Source: an uncultured Collinsella sp. (lineage in GTDB: Bacteria; Actinomycetota; Coriobacteriia; Coriobacteriales; Coriobacteriaceae). Taken from it: a stretch of DNA of 7,339 bases. The position numbers were made by a program, and so were the translations under genes. Shown here in pieces: positions 1 to 6,357 of this stretch. Position 1 is the stretch's first letter. Each line of letters starts with the position of its first letter. The stretch covers positions 1-7,339 of the forward strand of contig CAJMBB010000096.1 in assembly GCA_905211615.1 (NCBI GenBank), written 5' to 3'. The notes beneath the pieces are model-generated. The model ran no database searches and was not told the DNA's origin. It saw only the letters and a program-made list of their open reading frames with translations.

Positions 1-482
1 TCCGGCGCCTTGTCGAGCATGGCACGGATGGCGCCGACGGCGTCCTCGCGCTTGACCTCCCACACGCGGTGCGTAATGCCGGCGGGGTCGGTGACGGCAT
101 AGAGTGAAGCGCCCTCTTTTGCGGCGCCGAGGATGATATTCATGACGGGCGAGGCTTCGTAGGCAAGTGTTACGGGACGGGGCTGCACCTTGAGCTCGGT
201 GATCGCGCGCGCGGCGGCGAGTGCGTCGACGCTCTCGGCGGCAGCCTCGTCGCTACCCGTCAGCACGTTAACCGGGCAGATCGCCACGACAGCCGTCACG
301 CGTCCCGGCTCGCCCGAGCATTCGTACACGTAATACGCCGCACCCGGGTCCTTGAGCATCAGGCCATCGGCAATGGCTTCGCGCAGGGCTTCGTTGTCAC
401 TCAGAATACCGCCCATTGCGGGCAGCGCCTCGAGCACGCGGTCCTGAGCCGGGCGGATGCAGGGAAACGGAAGTGCTTTCAT
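1..482 (-). CDS. DUF1015 family protein (5' part; C-terminus beyond the window)
   Basis: The gene runs off the left edge, so only the first 160 residues are visible. It starts at ATG 482-480, preceded by a modest AGGA ribosome site. The opening MKALPFPCIRP and the later stretch with LYAVTDPAGITHRVWEV (about residues 127-145), leading to the helix AIRAMLDKAP at the cut, match the DUF1015 pattern, in which this segment comes just before the conserved 'ADGHHRY'-like motif; that motif would lie outside the window. The biochemical role of DUF1015 is not known to me, but such genes are often found beside serA and serC, as here. The gene begins 39 bases after the M20 peptidase gene and has no visible promoter, so it is probably cotranscribed with it. 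Oddity: the N-terminal region is shorter than usual. The 'PPYDV' segment and the 'HE.T' motif I expect in this family are not seen. Family call fairly sure; function unknown. Confidence 0.72.
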   Translation of the reverse strand, partial: MKALPFPCIRPAQDRVLEALPAMGGILSDNEALREAIADGLMLKDPGAAYYVYECSGEPGRVTAVVAICPVNVLTGSDEAAAESVDALAAARAITELKVQPRPVTLAYEASPVMNIILGAAKEGASLYAVTDPAGITHRVWEVKREDAVGAIRAMLDKAP

Positions 483-521
483 GGGCGGTCCTAACGCACG
501 AGTCGGTTTGTTCGCGGCTTA

Positions 522-1742
522 TTATGCCCCAACTTGGCCGCTCGCGTCCCAGAGCACGTTATCGGCGAGCGCGATTAGCACCTGCTGACAACGAACGATA
601 TCGGCATGGGGCACATATTCGTTGGGCTTGTGCGCGAGCGCGAGCGACCCGGGACCGTAGCTCATGCAATTGCAGTTACCTGTCTTGCCGGCAATGACGG
701 CGGTGTCGGTGTAGCCGCTAAAGAAGCCGACGGTCGTGTCCGCGCCCGTCACATCGTCTGCTGCGCACTTGAGTGCAGCTAGAAGGGGAGAGTTCGGGTC
801 GCGCTCGATGGCGGGGCGGTCGCCCGTCACGGTGTAGCTGCCATGGCAACCGGGAACGGCGGCTTCGGCGACGGCGATGGCCTGCTCTACCATGCGCGTT
901 GCGGCGGCCGTATCGGTCGGCGGGGTCAGACGCATATCGACCCAGACCTTGGCGTGGTCGGGCACGACATAGGGACGATATCCGCCCTCGATTTGGCCAA
1001 ACGTGATGGTCGAAGGCCCCAGCTCATCGTGCGCGGGCAGCGCCACAAACGCGCGACGGAGCGAACACACGGCCTCGGCCATGGCGGCGACGGCATCCGC
1101 GCCCTTCCAGGGCTGGCTCGCATGCGCCGTCACGCCAGCCATTTCAATCTCGAACCACGTACGCCCCTTGTGCGCCACCTGGATCTGTCCGTCGGTGGGC
1201 TCGGTGTCCAGCACCCATTCACGCGAGCCGACCCAGCCGGCATCGATCGCGGCCTCTGAGCCGCGCATAAAGTCCTCCTCGTCGACCGAGCAAATGAGTG
1301 AGAAGCCGCGGCGGGGCAGCTCGCCTTCTGCCGTCACGCGCTCGAGCGTATGGACCAATGCGGCAATGGCGCAGGCCAGGCCACCCTTCATATCGCAGGC
1401 ACCGCGGCCATAGAGTTTGTCGTTGCGCACGATCGCTCCGAGCGGCGGAATGTCCGCGTCCCAGCCATCGCCCAGCGTAACGGTATCCATATGGCAGATA
1501 TAGACGAGCCGTGGCTCGTCGCTCAGTCCCGGCACGGTGACCATAAGGTTGCGGCGCCCGGGCAGCACCTCGAGCTCCTCAACCTGCACGGCATGGAGCA
1601 CCGGATGGCTCAGCTGCGCCAACCGTTCCTCAACCAACGCTTTGATATAGCGCTCAATCTCGTCCTCATACGCACCCGGGTCTGAGCTGTCGATCCGCAC
1701 GAGTCCTTGCGTAAGCCGCCAAGCAAAATCTGTATCAACCAT
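522..1742 (-). CDS. M20 family zinc metallopeptidase / ArgE-DapE-type deacylase
   Basis: This is a 406-residue cytoplasmic hydrolase of the ArgE/DapE/carboxypeptidase G2 (M20) superfamily, which cleaves peptide or acyl-amino-acid bonds with two zinc ions. Expected metal and catalytic residues are present in order: HMDTV (H84), GRGACDMKGG (bridging D117), SVDEE (general base E155 and ligand E156), LDTEP (D179) and AHKPNE (H371). The lid/dimerisation domain lies at about residues 190-300, with the conserved His in TAHAS (H207). I chose ATG 1742-1740 because GAGGTG (1746-1751) lies just before it. A longer in-frame start at 1862 would put the N-terminus across the serA terminator and is rejected. 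No signal peptide is visible. It has its own promoter after serA and is followed by the DUF1015 gene at 39 bases. Substrate cannot be told from sequence; acetylornithine, succinyl-diaminopimelate or a dipeptide are all possible, and nothing nearby is an arginine or lysine gene. Confidence 0.9.
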   Translation of the reverse strand: MVDTDFAWRLTQGLVRIDSSDPGAYEDEIERYIKALVEERLAQLSHPVLHAVQVEELEVLPGRRNLMVTVPGLSDEPRLVYICHMDTVTLGDGWDADIPPLGAIVRNDKLYGRGACDMKGGLACAIAALVHTLERVTAEGELPRRGFSLICSVDEEDFMRGSEAAIDAGWVGSREWVLDTEPTDGQIQVAHKGRTWFEIEMAGVTAHASQPWKGADAVAAMAEAVCSLRRAFVALPAHDELGPSTITFGQIEGGYRPYVVPDHAKVWVDMRLTPPTDTAAATRMVEQAIAVAEAAVPGCHGSYTVTGDRPAIERDPNSPLLAALKCAADDVTGADTTVGFFSGYTDTAVIAGKTGNCNCMSYGPGSLALAHKPNEYVPHADIVRCQQVLIALADNVLWDASGQVGA

Positions 1743-1745
1743 AGG

Positions 1746-1751
1746 CACCTC
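1746..1751 (-). promoter_or_regulatory. Ribosome binding site that fixes the M20 start
   Basis: On the minus strand GAGGTG sits three bases before ATG 1742. It is the only good Shine-Dalgarno match near any candidate start of this gene and supports the shorter 406-residue protein. Confidence 0.6.
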
Positions 1752-1768
1752 ACAGATAGTTAGGTCAA

Positions 1769-1783
1769 CATACAGATTGTATG
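1769..1783. promoter_or_regulatory. 15-bp dyad CATACA-GAT-TGTATG over the M20 promoter
   Basis: This is a perfect inverted repeat with 6-base arms and a 3-base centre. It covers the TACAAT -10 element of the M20 promoter, the usual place for a repressor site. Which regulator would bind is unknown; no regulator gene is in the window. Confidence 0.35.
1776..1781 (-). promoter_or_regulatory. Probable -10 element for the M20-DUF1015 transcript
   Basis: The minus strand reads TACAAT here, one mismatch from TATAAT. It lies between the serA terminator and the M20 start and would give a leader of roughly 27 bases. No convincing -35 hexamer is found 16-18 bases upstream (the best has three of six matches), so the promoter may need an activator. 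It overlaps a dyad at 1769-1783. Confidence 0.45.
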
Positions 1784-1820
1784 CCAAGAAGCGGCTCGGT
1801 GCATTTAATGGAGCGCTCAC

Positions 1821-1855
1821 AAAAACGGGGCGCCTCTCGTGCGAAAGGCGCCCCG
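1821..1855 (-). terminator. Intrinsic terminator of the serC-serA operon
   Basis: Read on the minus strand, a perfect 10-bp GC-rich stem (CGGGGCGCCT at 1855-1846 with AGGCGCCCCG at 1835-1826, loop of 10 bases) is followed directly by TTTTT (1825-1821). It lies 63 bases after the serA stop and points in the right direction. It separates serC-serA from the M20 gene, which has its own promoter just beyond. Confidence 0.92.
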
Positions 1856-1917
1856 CGGGCATTCAATGTCAGTGACGGGCAGGCCACATGCGGAACTGCC
1901 CGTCAGATCAGCCGGCG

Positions 1918-3081
1918 CTATTTGATTACGCGCACGCGATACATCGACGGAATCTGCTTAAGCGCCTCGATCGTGCTGCTGTTCAGGTGCTCATCGGTGT
2001 CGAACATGGTGTAGGCGTTCTCGCCGGCGGACTCGTTGGTCATGCGCTGCACGTTGGCGTTGTCCTTGGCCAGGATGGCCGTGATCTGGCCGATCATGTT
2101 GGGCACGTTGGCATGCAGGCAGGCAATGCGGCTCGCGGCGCGCGCCTTGCCCATGCTGCAGGCGGGGTAGTTGACGCTGTGCGCGATGTTACCGTTCTCC
2201 AGGTAATCCTTGAGCTCGCTGATGGCCATGTCGGCGCAGTTGGCCTCGGCTTCGCCGGTGCCGGCGCCCGAGTGCGTGGTGATAAACGTATTGGGCATCT
2301 TGACGGTCTTGGGCGTGGCAAAGTCGCAGCTAAACCAGCTGAGCTTACCCTCGCGCAGGGCGGCGTCGACGGCGTCTTCGTCGATGATGGTCTCGCGCGC
2401 GTAGTTGATGAGCACGGCGTCGGGTGCCAGCAGGTTAATCTGCTCGGTGCTGATCATGCCGATGGTGTCGGCCTTGCTGGGCACGTGTACGGTGAGGTAG
2501 TCGCAGCCGCGGCAGAGATCCTCGAGCGTGCCCACACGCTGCACCTCGCGGCTCAGCACCCACGCGTGCTCGACGGAAATGAACGGGTCGTAGCCGTAAA
2601 CGTCCATGCCCAGGTCGACGCAGGCGTTGGCGACCTTGGAGCCCACGTTGCCCAGGCCGATGACGCCGATGCGCTTGCCCTTGAGCTCGCGGCCCACAAA
2701 GGCCTTCTTGGCCTTCTCGGCATCGACCTGAATCTCGGGGTCGTCGGCGTTGTCGCGCACCCAGTTCATCGATTGCACCACGCCGCGGCTCGAGAGCACC
2801 AGCATGCCTAGGACGAGCTCCTTGACGGCATTGCTATTGGCGCCGGGGGAGTTAAAGACGACGACGCCCTTCTTGGCGTACTCTTCGACGGGGATGTTGT
2901 TGACGCCGGCGCCGCAGCGGGCGATGGCGCGGATTCCCTCGGGCAGCTCGTAGCCGTGCAGGTCGGTTGAGCGCATCAGAATGGCGTCGGCCTCTTCGGC
3001 GGTGCTCACAAATTCGTAGCCTTCGCCAAACTCGACTTTGCCGTCTTTGGTGATGTCGTCGATGGTCTTAATCTTGCGCAT
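1918..3081 (-). CDS. serA: D-3-phosphoglycerate dehydrogenase, short type with C-terminal ACT domain
   Basis: Catalyses NAD-dependent oxidation of 3-phosphoglycerate to 3-phosphohydroxypyruvate, the first step of serine synthesis, in the cytoplasm. The 387-residue protein has a short N-terminal substrate lobe (RSTD at 37-40, CGAGVNN at 56-62), a Rossmann NAD-binding core (GLGNVG at 142-147 followed by an aspartate, D160, at the expected end of strand 2), the active-site Arg in NYARE (R229) and His in TTHSGAGT (H270), and an ACT domain at about 318-387, which in this family senses serine. Length is close to the short ACT type (E. coli SerA is about 410). Start ATG 3081 follows AAGGAG with six bases between. 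It is second in the operon, 69 bases after serC, with a strong terminator behind it. Oddity: the catalytic Glu expected five residues after the Asp of the DF motif (D253) appears to be Lys258, and the His loop reads THSGAGT rather than the common PHLGAST. Confidence 0.95.
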   Translation of the reverse strand: MRKIKTIDDITKDGKVEFGEGYEFVSTAEEADAILMRSTDLHGYELPEGIRAIARCGAGVNNIPVEEYAKKGVVVFNSPGANSNAVKELVLGMLVLSSRGVVQSMNWVRDNADDPEIQVDAEKAKKAFVGRELKGKRIGVIGLGNVGSKVANACVDLGMDVYGYDPFISVEHAWVLSREVQRVGTLEDLCRGCDYLTVHVPSKADTIGMISTEQINLLAPDAVLINYARETIIDEDAVDAALREGKLSWFSCDFATPKTVKMPNTFITTHSGAGTGEAEANCADMAISELKDYLENGNIAHSVNYPACSMGKARAASRIACLHANVPNMIGQITAILAKDNANVQRMTNESAGENAYTMFDTDEHLNSSTIEALKQIPSMYRVRVIK

Positions 3082-3100
3082 GAAAAACTCCTTAGCTGGT

Positions 3101-3151
3101 TTGTTTAAAACAAGTGGTTTGAAGTGGCTGATCGGCCCGCGTGCTGCGGGC
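3101..3151 (-). other. serC-serA intercistronic region with a hairpin and a palindrome
   Basis: The 69-base gap holds two symmetrical elements. GCCCGC/GCGGGC (3135-3140 with 3146-3151, loop GTGCT) forms a 6-bp hairpin that begins at the serC stop codon; it lacks a following T run on the minus strand, so it is not a classic terminator. TTGTTT-A-AAACAA (3101-3113) is a perfect palindrome just upstream of the serA ribosome site AAGGAG. Together they could tune serA relative to serC by RNA folding or processing, or the second could be an operator. Role inferred only. Confidence 0.3.
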
Positions 3152-4275
3152 TAGTTAGATCGCTGGCTCAAACCGTGCTGCGCTTCGAAGTCCTTCATGT
3201 ACGTGGCCAGTGCCTGCACGTCCTCCATGGTTACGGCGTTGTAGACGCTGGCGCGCATGCCGCCGACGAGGCGATGGCCCTTGACATTTTGAATCTGGTG
3301 CTCTGCCGCGCCTGCGACAAAGGCCGCGTCGAGCTCGGCGTCGCCGGTGCGGAAGGTGACGTTGGCGATAGAGCGGCTGTCGGCCTGCGTGGTGCCATGG
3401 AACAGCTCACTTTGCTCGAGCAGGTCATAGAGCAGATTGGCCTTGGCCCAGTTGCGCTCGGCCATGGCGGCAAGTCCGCCGGTCTCCTCGACCCAGCGGA
3501 ATACCTTGCCGCACACGTAGATGCCAAAGGTGTTGGGCGTGTTGAGCATGGAGCCCTTGGCGGCCTGGGTCTTAAGGTCCATGTACTGCGGCGTCTGCGC
3601 AAAGGCGGGGCCATCTGCGATGAGATCGTCGCGCACGATGACCACGGTCACGCCCGCGGCACCGGCGTTTTTTTGCGCGCCGGCGTAAATGAGCCCGTAG
3701 CGCTCAACGTTGAGCGGCTGCGACAAAAAGCAGCTCGAGACATCGGCGACCAGCGGTACGTCGCCGCAGTTGGGCAGCTCGTGGTACATGGTGCCAAAGA
3801 TGGTGTTGTTCTGGCAGATGTAGACGTAGTCGAGCCCGTCGCCTGCGGCCTCGGCGGCAATGCGCGCGTTGATGTCGGCCATGGTGGGTATGCGGTCGAA
3901 ATTGGTGTCCTCGGAGCTCGCGAGCAGTACGGCCTCGCCGTACTTGGCGGCCTCCTTGTATGCCTTGTTGGCAAAGTTGCCGGTCACGATGTAGCCGGCG
4001 CGGCCGCGGCGCATGAGGTTCATGGGGATGCCCGCAAACTGCAGCGTGGCGCCGCCCTGCAAAAACAGGACGCGGTAGTTGTCGGGGATGCTTAGCAGGC
4101 GACGCAGAGTTGCCTCGGCGTCGTCGATGATCTGCTGGTACATGCTAGATCGATGACTCATCTCGAGCACGGACATGCCGCAGCCGCGGTAGTCCATCAT
4201 CTCGTCGGCGATCTCGGCGAGCACGCTTGTAGGCAGCGCGGCCGGGCCAGCTGAGAAGTTGTGCACACGTGCCAT
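3151..4275 (-). CDS. serC: Phosphoserine aminotransferase
   Basis: A pyridoxal-phosphate enzyme of the class V aminotransferase family that converts 3-phosphohydroxypyruvate and glutamate to O-phosphoserine and 2-oxoglutarate. The 374-residue protein is of usual length. Visible family marks are NFSAGPAALP at 6-15, EMSHRS (38-43, with substrate Arg R42), QGGATLQF at 73-80, the cofactor-pairing Asp in ADVSS (D178), the Schiff-base lysine in AGAQKNAG (K202), NTPNTF (245-250) and the phosphate-binding C-terminal GHRLVGGMRAS (333-343, with R335 and R341). Start ATG 4275 is preceded by AAGGGGG nine bases upstream. It is the first gene of the serC-serA operon. The enzyme can also act on the analogous vitamin B6 intermediate in some bacteria, but no B6 genes are nearby. 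Confidence 0.96.
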   Translation of the reverse strand: MARVHNFSAGPAALPTSVLAEIADEMMDYRGCGMSVLEMSHRSSMYQQIIDDAEATLRRLLSIPDNYRVLFLQGGATLQFAGIPMNLMRRGRAGYIVTGNFANKAYKEAAKYGEAVLLASSEDTNFDRIPTMADINARIAAEAAGDGLDYVYICQNNTIFGTMYHELPNCGDVPLVADVSSCFLSQPLNVERYGLIYAGAQKNAGAAGVTVVIVRDDLIADGPAFAQTPQYMDLKTQAAKGSMLNTPNTFGIYVCGKVFRWVEETGGLAAMAERNWAKANLLYDLLEQSELFHGTTQADSRSIANVTFRTGDAELDAAFVAGAAEHQIQNVKGHRLVGGMRASVYNAVTMEDVQALATYMKDFEAQHGLSQRSN

Positions 4276-4314
4276 CTTCTAGTTCCCCCTTGTAGTCGTT
4301 TGGACGTTCGGGAT

Positions 4315-4323
4315 ACTTTAGCA
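4315..4323 (-). promoter_or_regulatory. Possible extended -10 promoter of serC
   Basis: The minus strand reads TGC-TAAAGT, an extended -10 form, about 39 bases before the serC start. No recognisable -35 is found at 16-18 bases. No strong terminator is seen between the antiporter and serC, so some transcription from the antiporter into serC is also possible. Confidence 0.3.
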
Positions 4324-4410
4324 CAGTGGAGCGCCAGGCGCGACCGCATCACAGCAAAACCCGAGTGCGCCGCTATGATTTACAGGATGGTTACATGGGG
4401 GAGGGGTGCT

Positions 4411-4485
4411 TTACTCCTCAGGCAAATCCAAATCTGCGAGCGAAGGCATGAGGTTCTCTAGGCGCTTGATCTCTTCGCCGCAAAT
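4411..4485 (-). other. Protein-like small reading frame after the antiporter, no standard start
   Basis: Just after the antiporter stop, the minus strand has a strong AGGAGG (4497-4492) followed, after a six-base gap, by an open frame of 24 codons that ends in TAA. From its second codon it reads CGEEIKRLENLMPSLADLDL and ends PEE, an acidic, helix-like sequence with mostly G or C in third positions, as in real genes here. The codon at the expected start is ATT, and a TAG closes the frame just upstream (4491-4489); the only in-frame ATG is internal (4449). It may be a small gene using a rare start, the remains of a longer gene, or chance. I do not recognise the sequence. The rest of the 227-base gap to serC shows nothing else except the possible serC promoter. 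Confidence 0.25.
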
Positions 4486-4502
4486 TAGCTACCTCCTGGT
4501 CA

Positions 4503-6104
4503 CTACGACGCCAGCGTGGCGATGACGGCTTCGTCGCCGGCGTATATTAGGGTGTTGCCGTCGGGGATGATCGTTTGGCCGTCGCGCTTGAGCATCACCA
4601 CGATAAAGGGGTGCTTGCCCTGCGGCACATCGCGAAGACGCTGGCCGGCCAGGCGACCGTGGGGCGTCACGGTGACCTCACGCAGCGTAACCTCGGCACG
4701 CTCTTCGAACGTTGGGGCGGCCATTACCAGCAGATCGCCTTCCTGGATCACGGTATCGCCGTTGGGCAGCACCGGGTGCGCCCCGTCGCGCAGCACCAGG
4801 ACCACGAGCATGTCCGTCGCGCTGCCAATATCGGCGAGCGAGCGCCCGGCAAACGGATGGCCAGCACCCACCTTGAGCTTTACAAATGACATGCCGTCTT
4901 CGTCGCGATAGTCGTTAAAGGTGCGGCGCACGTCGCCGGTCGCATCGATCATATCGAGCTTCTTCGCCACCGCTGGCAGCAGCGAGCCCTGCACCACAAT
5001 GCTCGACACGGCAATCACAAACACCAGGTCAAATAGGTCGTGTCCGCCGGGAACGCCGGCCACCACGGCAAAGAGACTAAAGACGACCGAAGCTGCTCCG
5101 CGCAGGCCCGCCCAGCTTACGAGCGCAACCTGGCGAGGGTTGGTCTTAAAGGGCGCCAACAGCATGCCCACGGCGATGGGGCGGCTCACGAAGAGCATAA
5201 ACGCCATGAGCGCCAGGCCCGGCAGCAGCATCTGCGGCAGGCGTGCGGGCGTTACGAGCAGGCCGAGCAAGAAGAAGATCGTCATCTCCGCCATTTCGGT
5301 GAGGGTGTCAAAGAAGTGCGCCATCTCGACTTTGCCGGTGATGTCGCTGGCACCCAGCACAATGCCGGCCAGGTATACAGCCAAAAAGCCGTTGCCGCCC
5401 AGGTAGCTCGGCAGCGCGTAGGCGACGATGGCCACGGCGAACAAAAAGATAGTCTGCGCGCCCTCGGCCGCTGCGTGTGCGCGTTCAATCAGGCGGCTGG
5501 ATGTCCAGCCGATGGCAAGGCCCAGCCCCACGCCCAGGACGATCTGCTTGGCCAGCAGCACGGGAATGTCGATGTTGCCGCCCGCCGCGAGGGTCGCGAG
5601 CACCGCGGTGAGCATGTAGGCGACGGGGTCGTTGGAGCCCGATTCGACCTCGAGCAGCGAGTCGGTGCCGCCCTTCAGCGAAAGGTTGTGCTCGCGCAGC
5701 ACGCTAAAGACGCTGGCCGCGTCGGTGGATGCCACGACCGATCCCAGCAGCAGGCCGCCGATCCAGTCGAAGCCCAGCACAAAGTGGGCGAACGCGCCGG
5801 TGATGCCTGCGGTGATGACGACGCCGAGCGTGCTCAGCAACACCGCGGGCACGGAGATGGGTTTGGCACGGTCGATATTGGTGTTAAAGCCGCCGTAGAA
5901 CATGATGAACAGCAGCGCCGTGCTGCAGACGGTTTCGGTGAGCGCGTAGTCGCTAAAGTCGATGTGCGCCGGGCCGTTGACGCCCAACAGCATGCCGAGC
6001 GCGATAAAGATGAGCAGGGTGGGGAGGGGGAGTTTTTTGCCGACGGGTTTGATGGTCAGGCACAGAATAATAACGAGGCCGATAAAGAGAAGGATCTGGT
6101 TCAT
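4503..6104 (-). CDS. NhaP2/CvrA-like cation (K+ or Na+)/proton antiporter with two RCK_C domains
   Basis: An integral membrane antiporter of the CPA1 family that exchanges K+ or Na+ for H+ and so takes part in pH and ion balance. Residues 1 to about 380 hold roughly a dozen hydrophobic segments. Family motifs are present: STDAASVFSVLR (126-137, ion-site D128), ESGSNDPVAY (154-163, E154 and D159) and WAGLRGAASV (331-340, R335). The cytoplasmic tail has two successive RCK_C/TrkA_C-type domains (about 405-465 and 475-533), each with the G-hxhhhLxRDG-hhhPxGxxhhxxGD pattern; these bind small ligands or nucleotides in related proteins. Length 533 is normal for the group. The start ATG 6104 has no other in-frame choice, though its AGGAG lies 12 bases upstream, a rather long gap. 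It is a single gene diverging from the phosphatase. Ion specificity cannot be read from sequence. Confidence 0.92.
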   Translation of the reverse strand: MNQILLFIGLVIILCLTIKPVGKKLPLPTLLIFIALGMLLGVNGPAHIDFSDYALTETVCSTALLFIMFYGGFNTNIDRAKPISVPAVLLSTLGVVITAGITGAFAHFVLGFDWIGGLLLGSVVASTDAASVFSVLREHNLSLKGGTDSLLEVESGSNDPVAYMLTAVLATLAAGGNIDIPVLLAKQIVLGVGLGLAIGWTSSRLIERAHAAAEGAQTIFLFAVAIVAYALPSYLGGNGFLAVYLAGIVLGASDITGKVEMAHFFDTLTEMAEMTIFFLLGLLVTPARLPQMLLPGLALMAFMLFVSRPIAVGMLLAPFKTNPRQVALVSWAGLRGAASVVFSLFAVVAGVPGGHDLFDLVFVIAVSSIVVQGSLLPAVAKKLDMIDATGDVRRTFNDYRDEDGMSFVKLKVGAGHPFAGRSLADIGSATDMLVVLVLRDGAHPVLPNGDTVIQEGDLLVMAAPTFEERAEVTLREVTVTPHGRLAGQRLRDVPQGKHPFIVVMLKRDGQTIIPDGNTLIYAGDEAVIATLAS

Positions 6105-6218
6105 GGATGGTGTCCGCTCCTGGGTGGTTGGCGTGGCACGGTCAGTTGTCTGCGGTTATTTGTACCCAAAGATGGTGGGTTTATGGGGTTGGATTGCGGG
6201 CGTGCGCGATATCGTCAT

Positions 6219-6233
6219 AGACGGCTGCCGTCT
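6219..6233. repeat. 15-bp perfect palindrome AGACGGC-T-GCCGTCT
   Basis: Seven-base arms around one base, placed in the divergent region about 20 bases upstream of the phosphatase -35 element. No T run follows on either strand, so it is not a terminator. It could be a protein-binding site for either divergent gene. An 8-bp palindrome, CGATATCG, lies just before it (6207-6214). Confidence 0.35.
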
Positions 6234-6253
6234 TTGCCTCTGCTCGGAAACCC

Positions 6254-6282
6254 TTTCCAGCTTTATTGCAACGGAGTACAAT
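6254..6282 (+). promoter_or_regulatory. Sigma-70-like promoter of the phosphatase gene
   Basis: TTTCCA (6254-6259, four of six matches to TTGACA) and TACAAT (6277-6282, five of six matches to TATAAT) are separated by exactly 17 bases. Transcription would start near 6289, giving a leader of about 70 bases that contains the dyad and hairpin described next. Confidence 0.6.
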
Positions 6283-6290
6283 GGGTAACG

Positions 6291-6307
6291 TTTAAGTTCA
6301 ACTTGAA
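6291..6307. promoter_or_regulatory. 17-bp near-perfect dyad TTTAAGTT-C-AACTTGAA
   Basis: The arms match at seven of eight positions around a central C. Shorter perfect palindromes are nested in and overlap it (AAGTT-C-AACTT at 6294-6304, TTCAA-C-TTGAA at 6297-6307, AACTT-G-AAGTT at 6300-6310). It begins at about the transcription start of the phosphatase promoter, where a bound repressor would block transcription. The AAGTT..AACTT core resembles operators of MerR/SoxR-type regulators, but the position relative to this promoter is not the usual one for that family. Operator role is inferred. Confidence 0.4.
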
Positions 6308-6314
6308 GTTTTAG

Positions 6315-6339
6315 TTGCGGCACCGGGCTTCGGCCGCAA
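6315..6339 (+). other. Leader hairpin before the phosphatase ribosome site
   Basis: TTGCGGC (6315-6321) pairs with GCCGCAA (6333-6339) around an 11-base loop; an alternative inner fold is GGC-TTCG-GCC (6326-6335), a stable UUCG tetraloop. It ends only a few bases before AAGGAG (6343-6348) and could influence translation. There is no T run, so it is not a terminator. Confidence 0.35.
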
Positions 6340-6357
6340 TGCAAGGAGAGGCGTACC

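Noticed and set aside
1743..1862. Longer N-terminus for the M20 protein, starting at 1862
   Set aside because: The added 40 residues would be read through the serA terminator stem and the M20 promoter, have no ribosome site and do not look like an M20 N-terminus.
1888..2811. Long plus-strand open frame of 307 codons opposite serA
   Set aside because: Composition of a mirror frame (rich in V, G, H and A), overlaps well-supported serA on the other strand and has no ribosome site.
3124..4095. Long plus-strand open frame of 323 codons opposite serC
   Set aside because: Same reasons: it mirrors the codon bias of serC and carries no recognisable domain.
5040..6314. Plus-strand open frame of 424 codons opposite the antiporter
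   Set aside because: Highly charged, Q/H/R-rich mirror frame; it would also run across the divergent promoter region.
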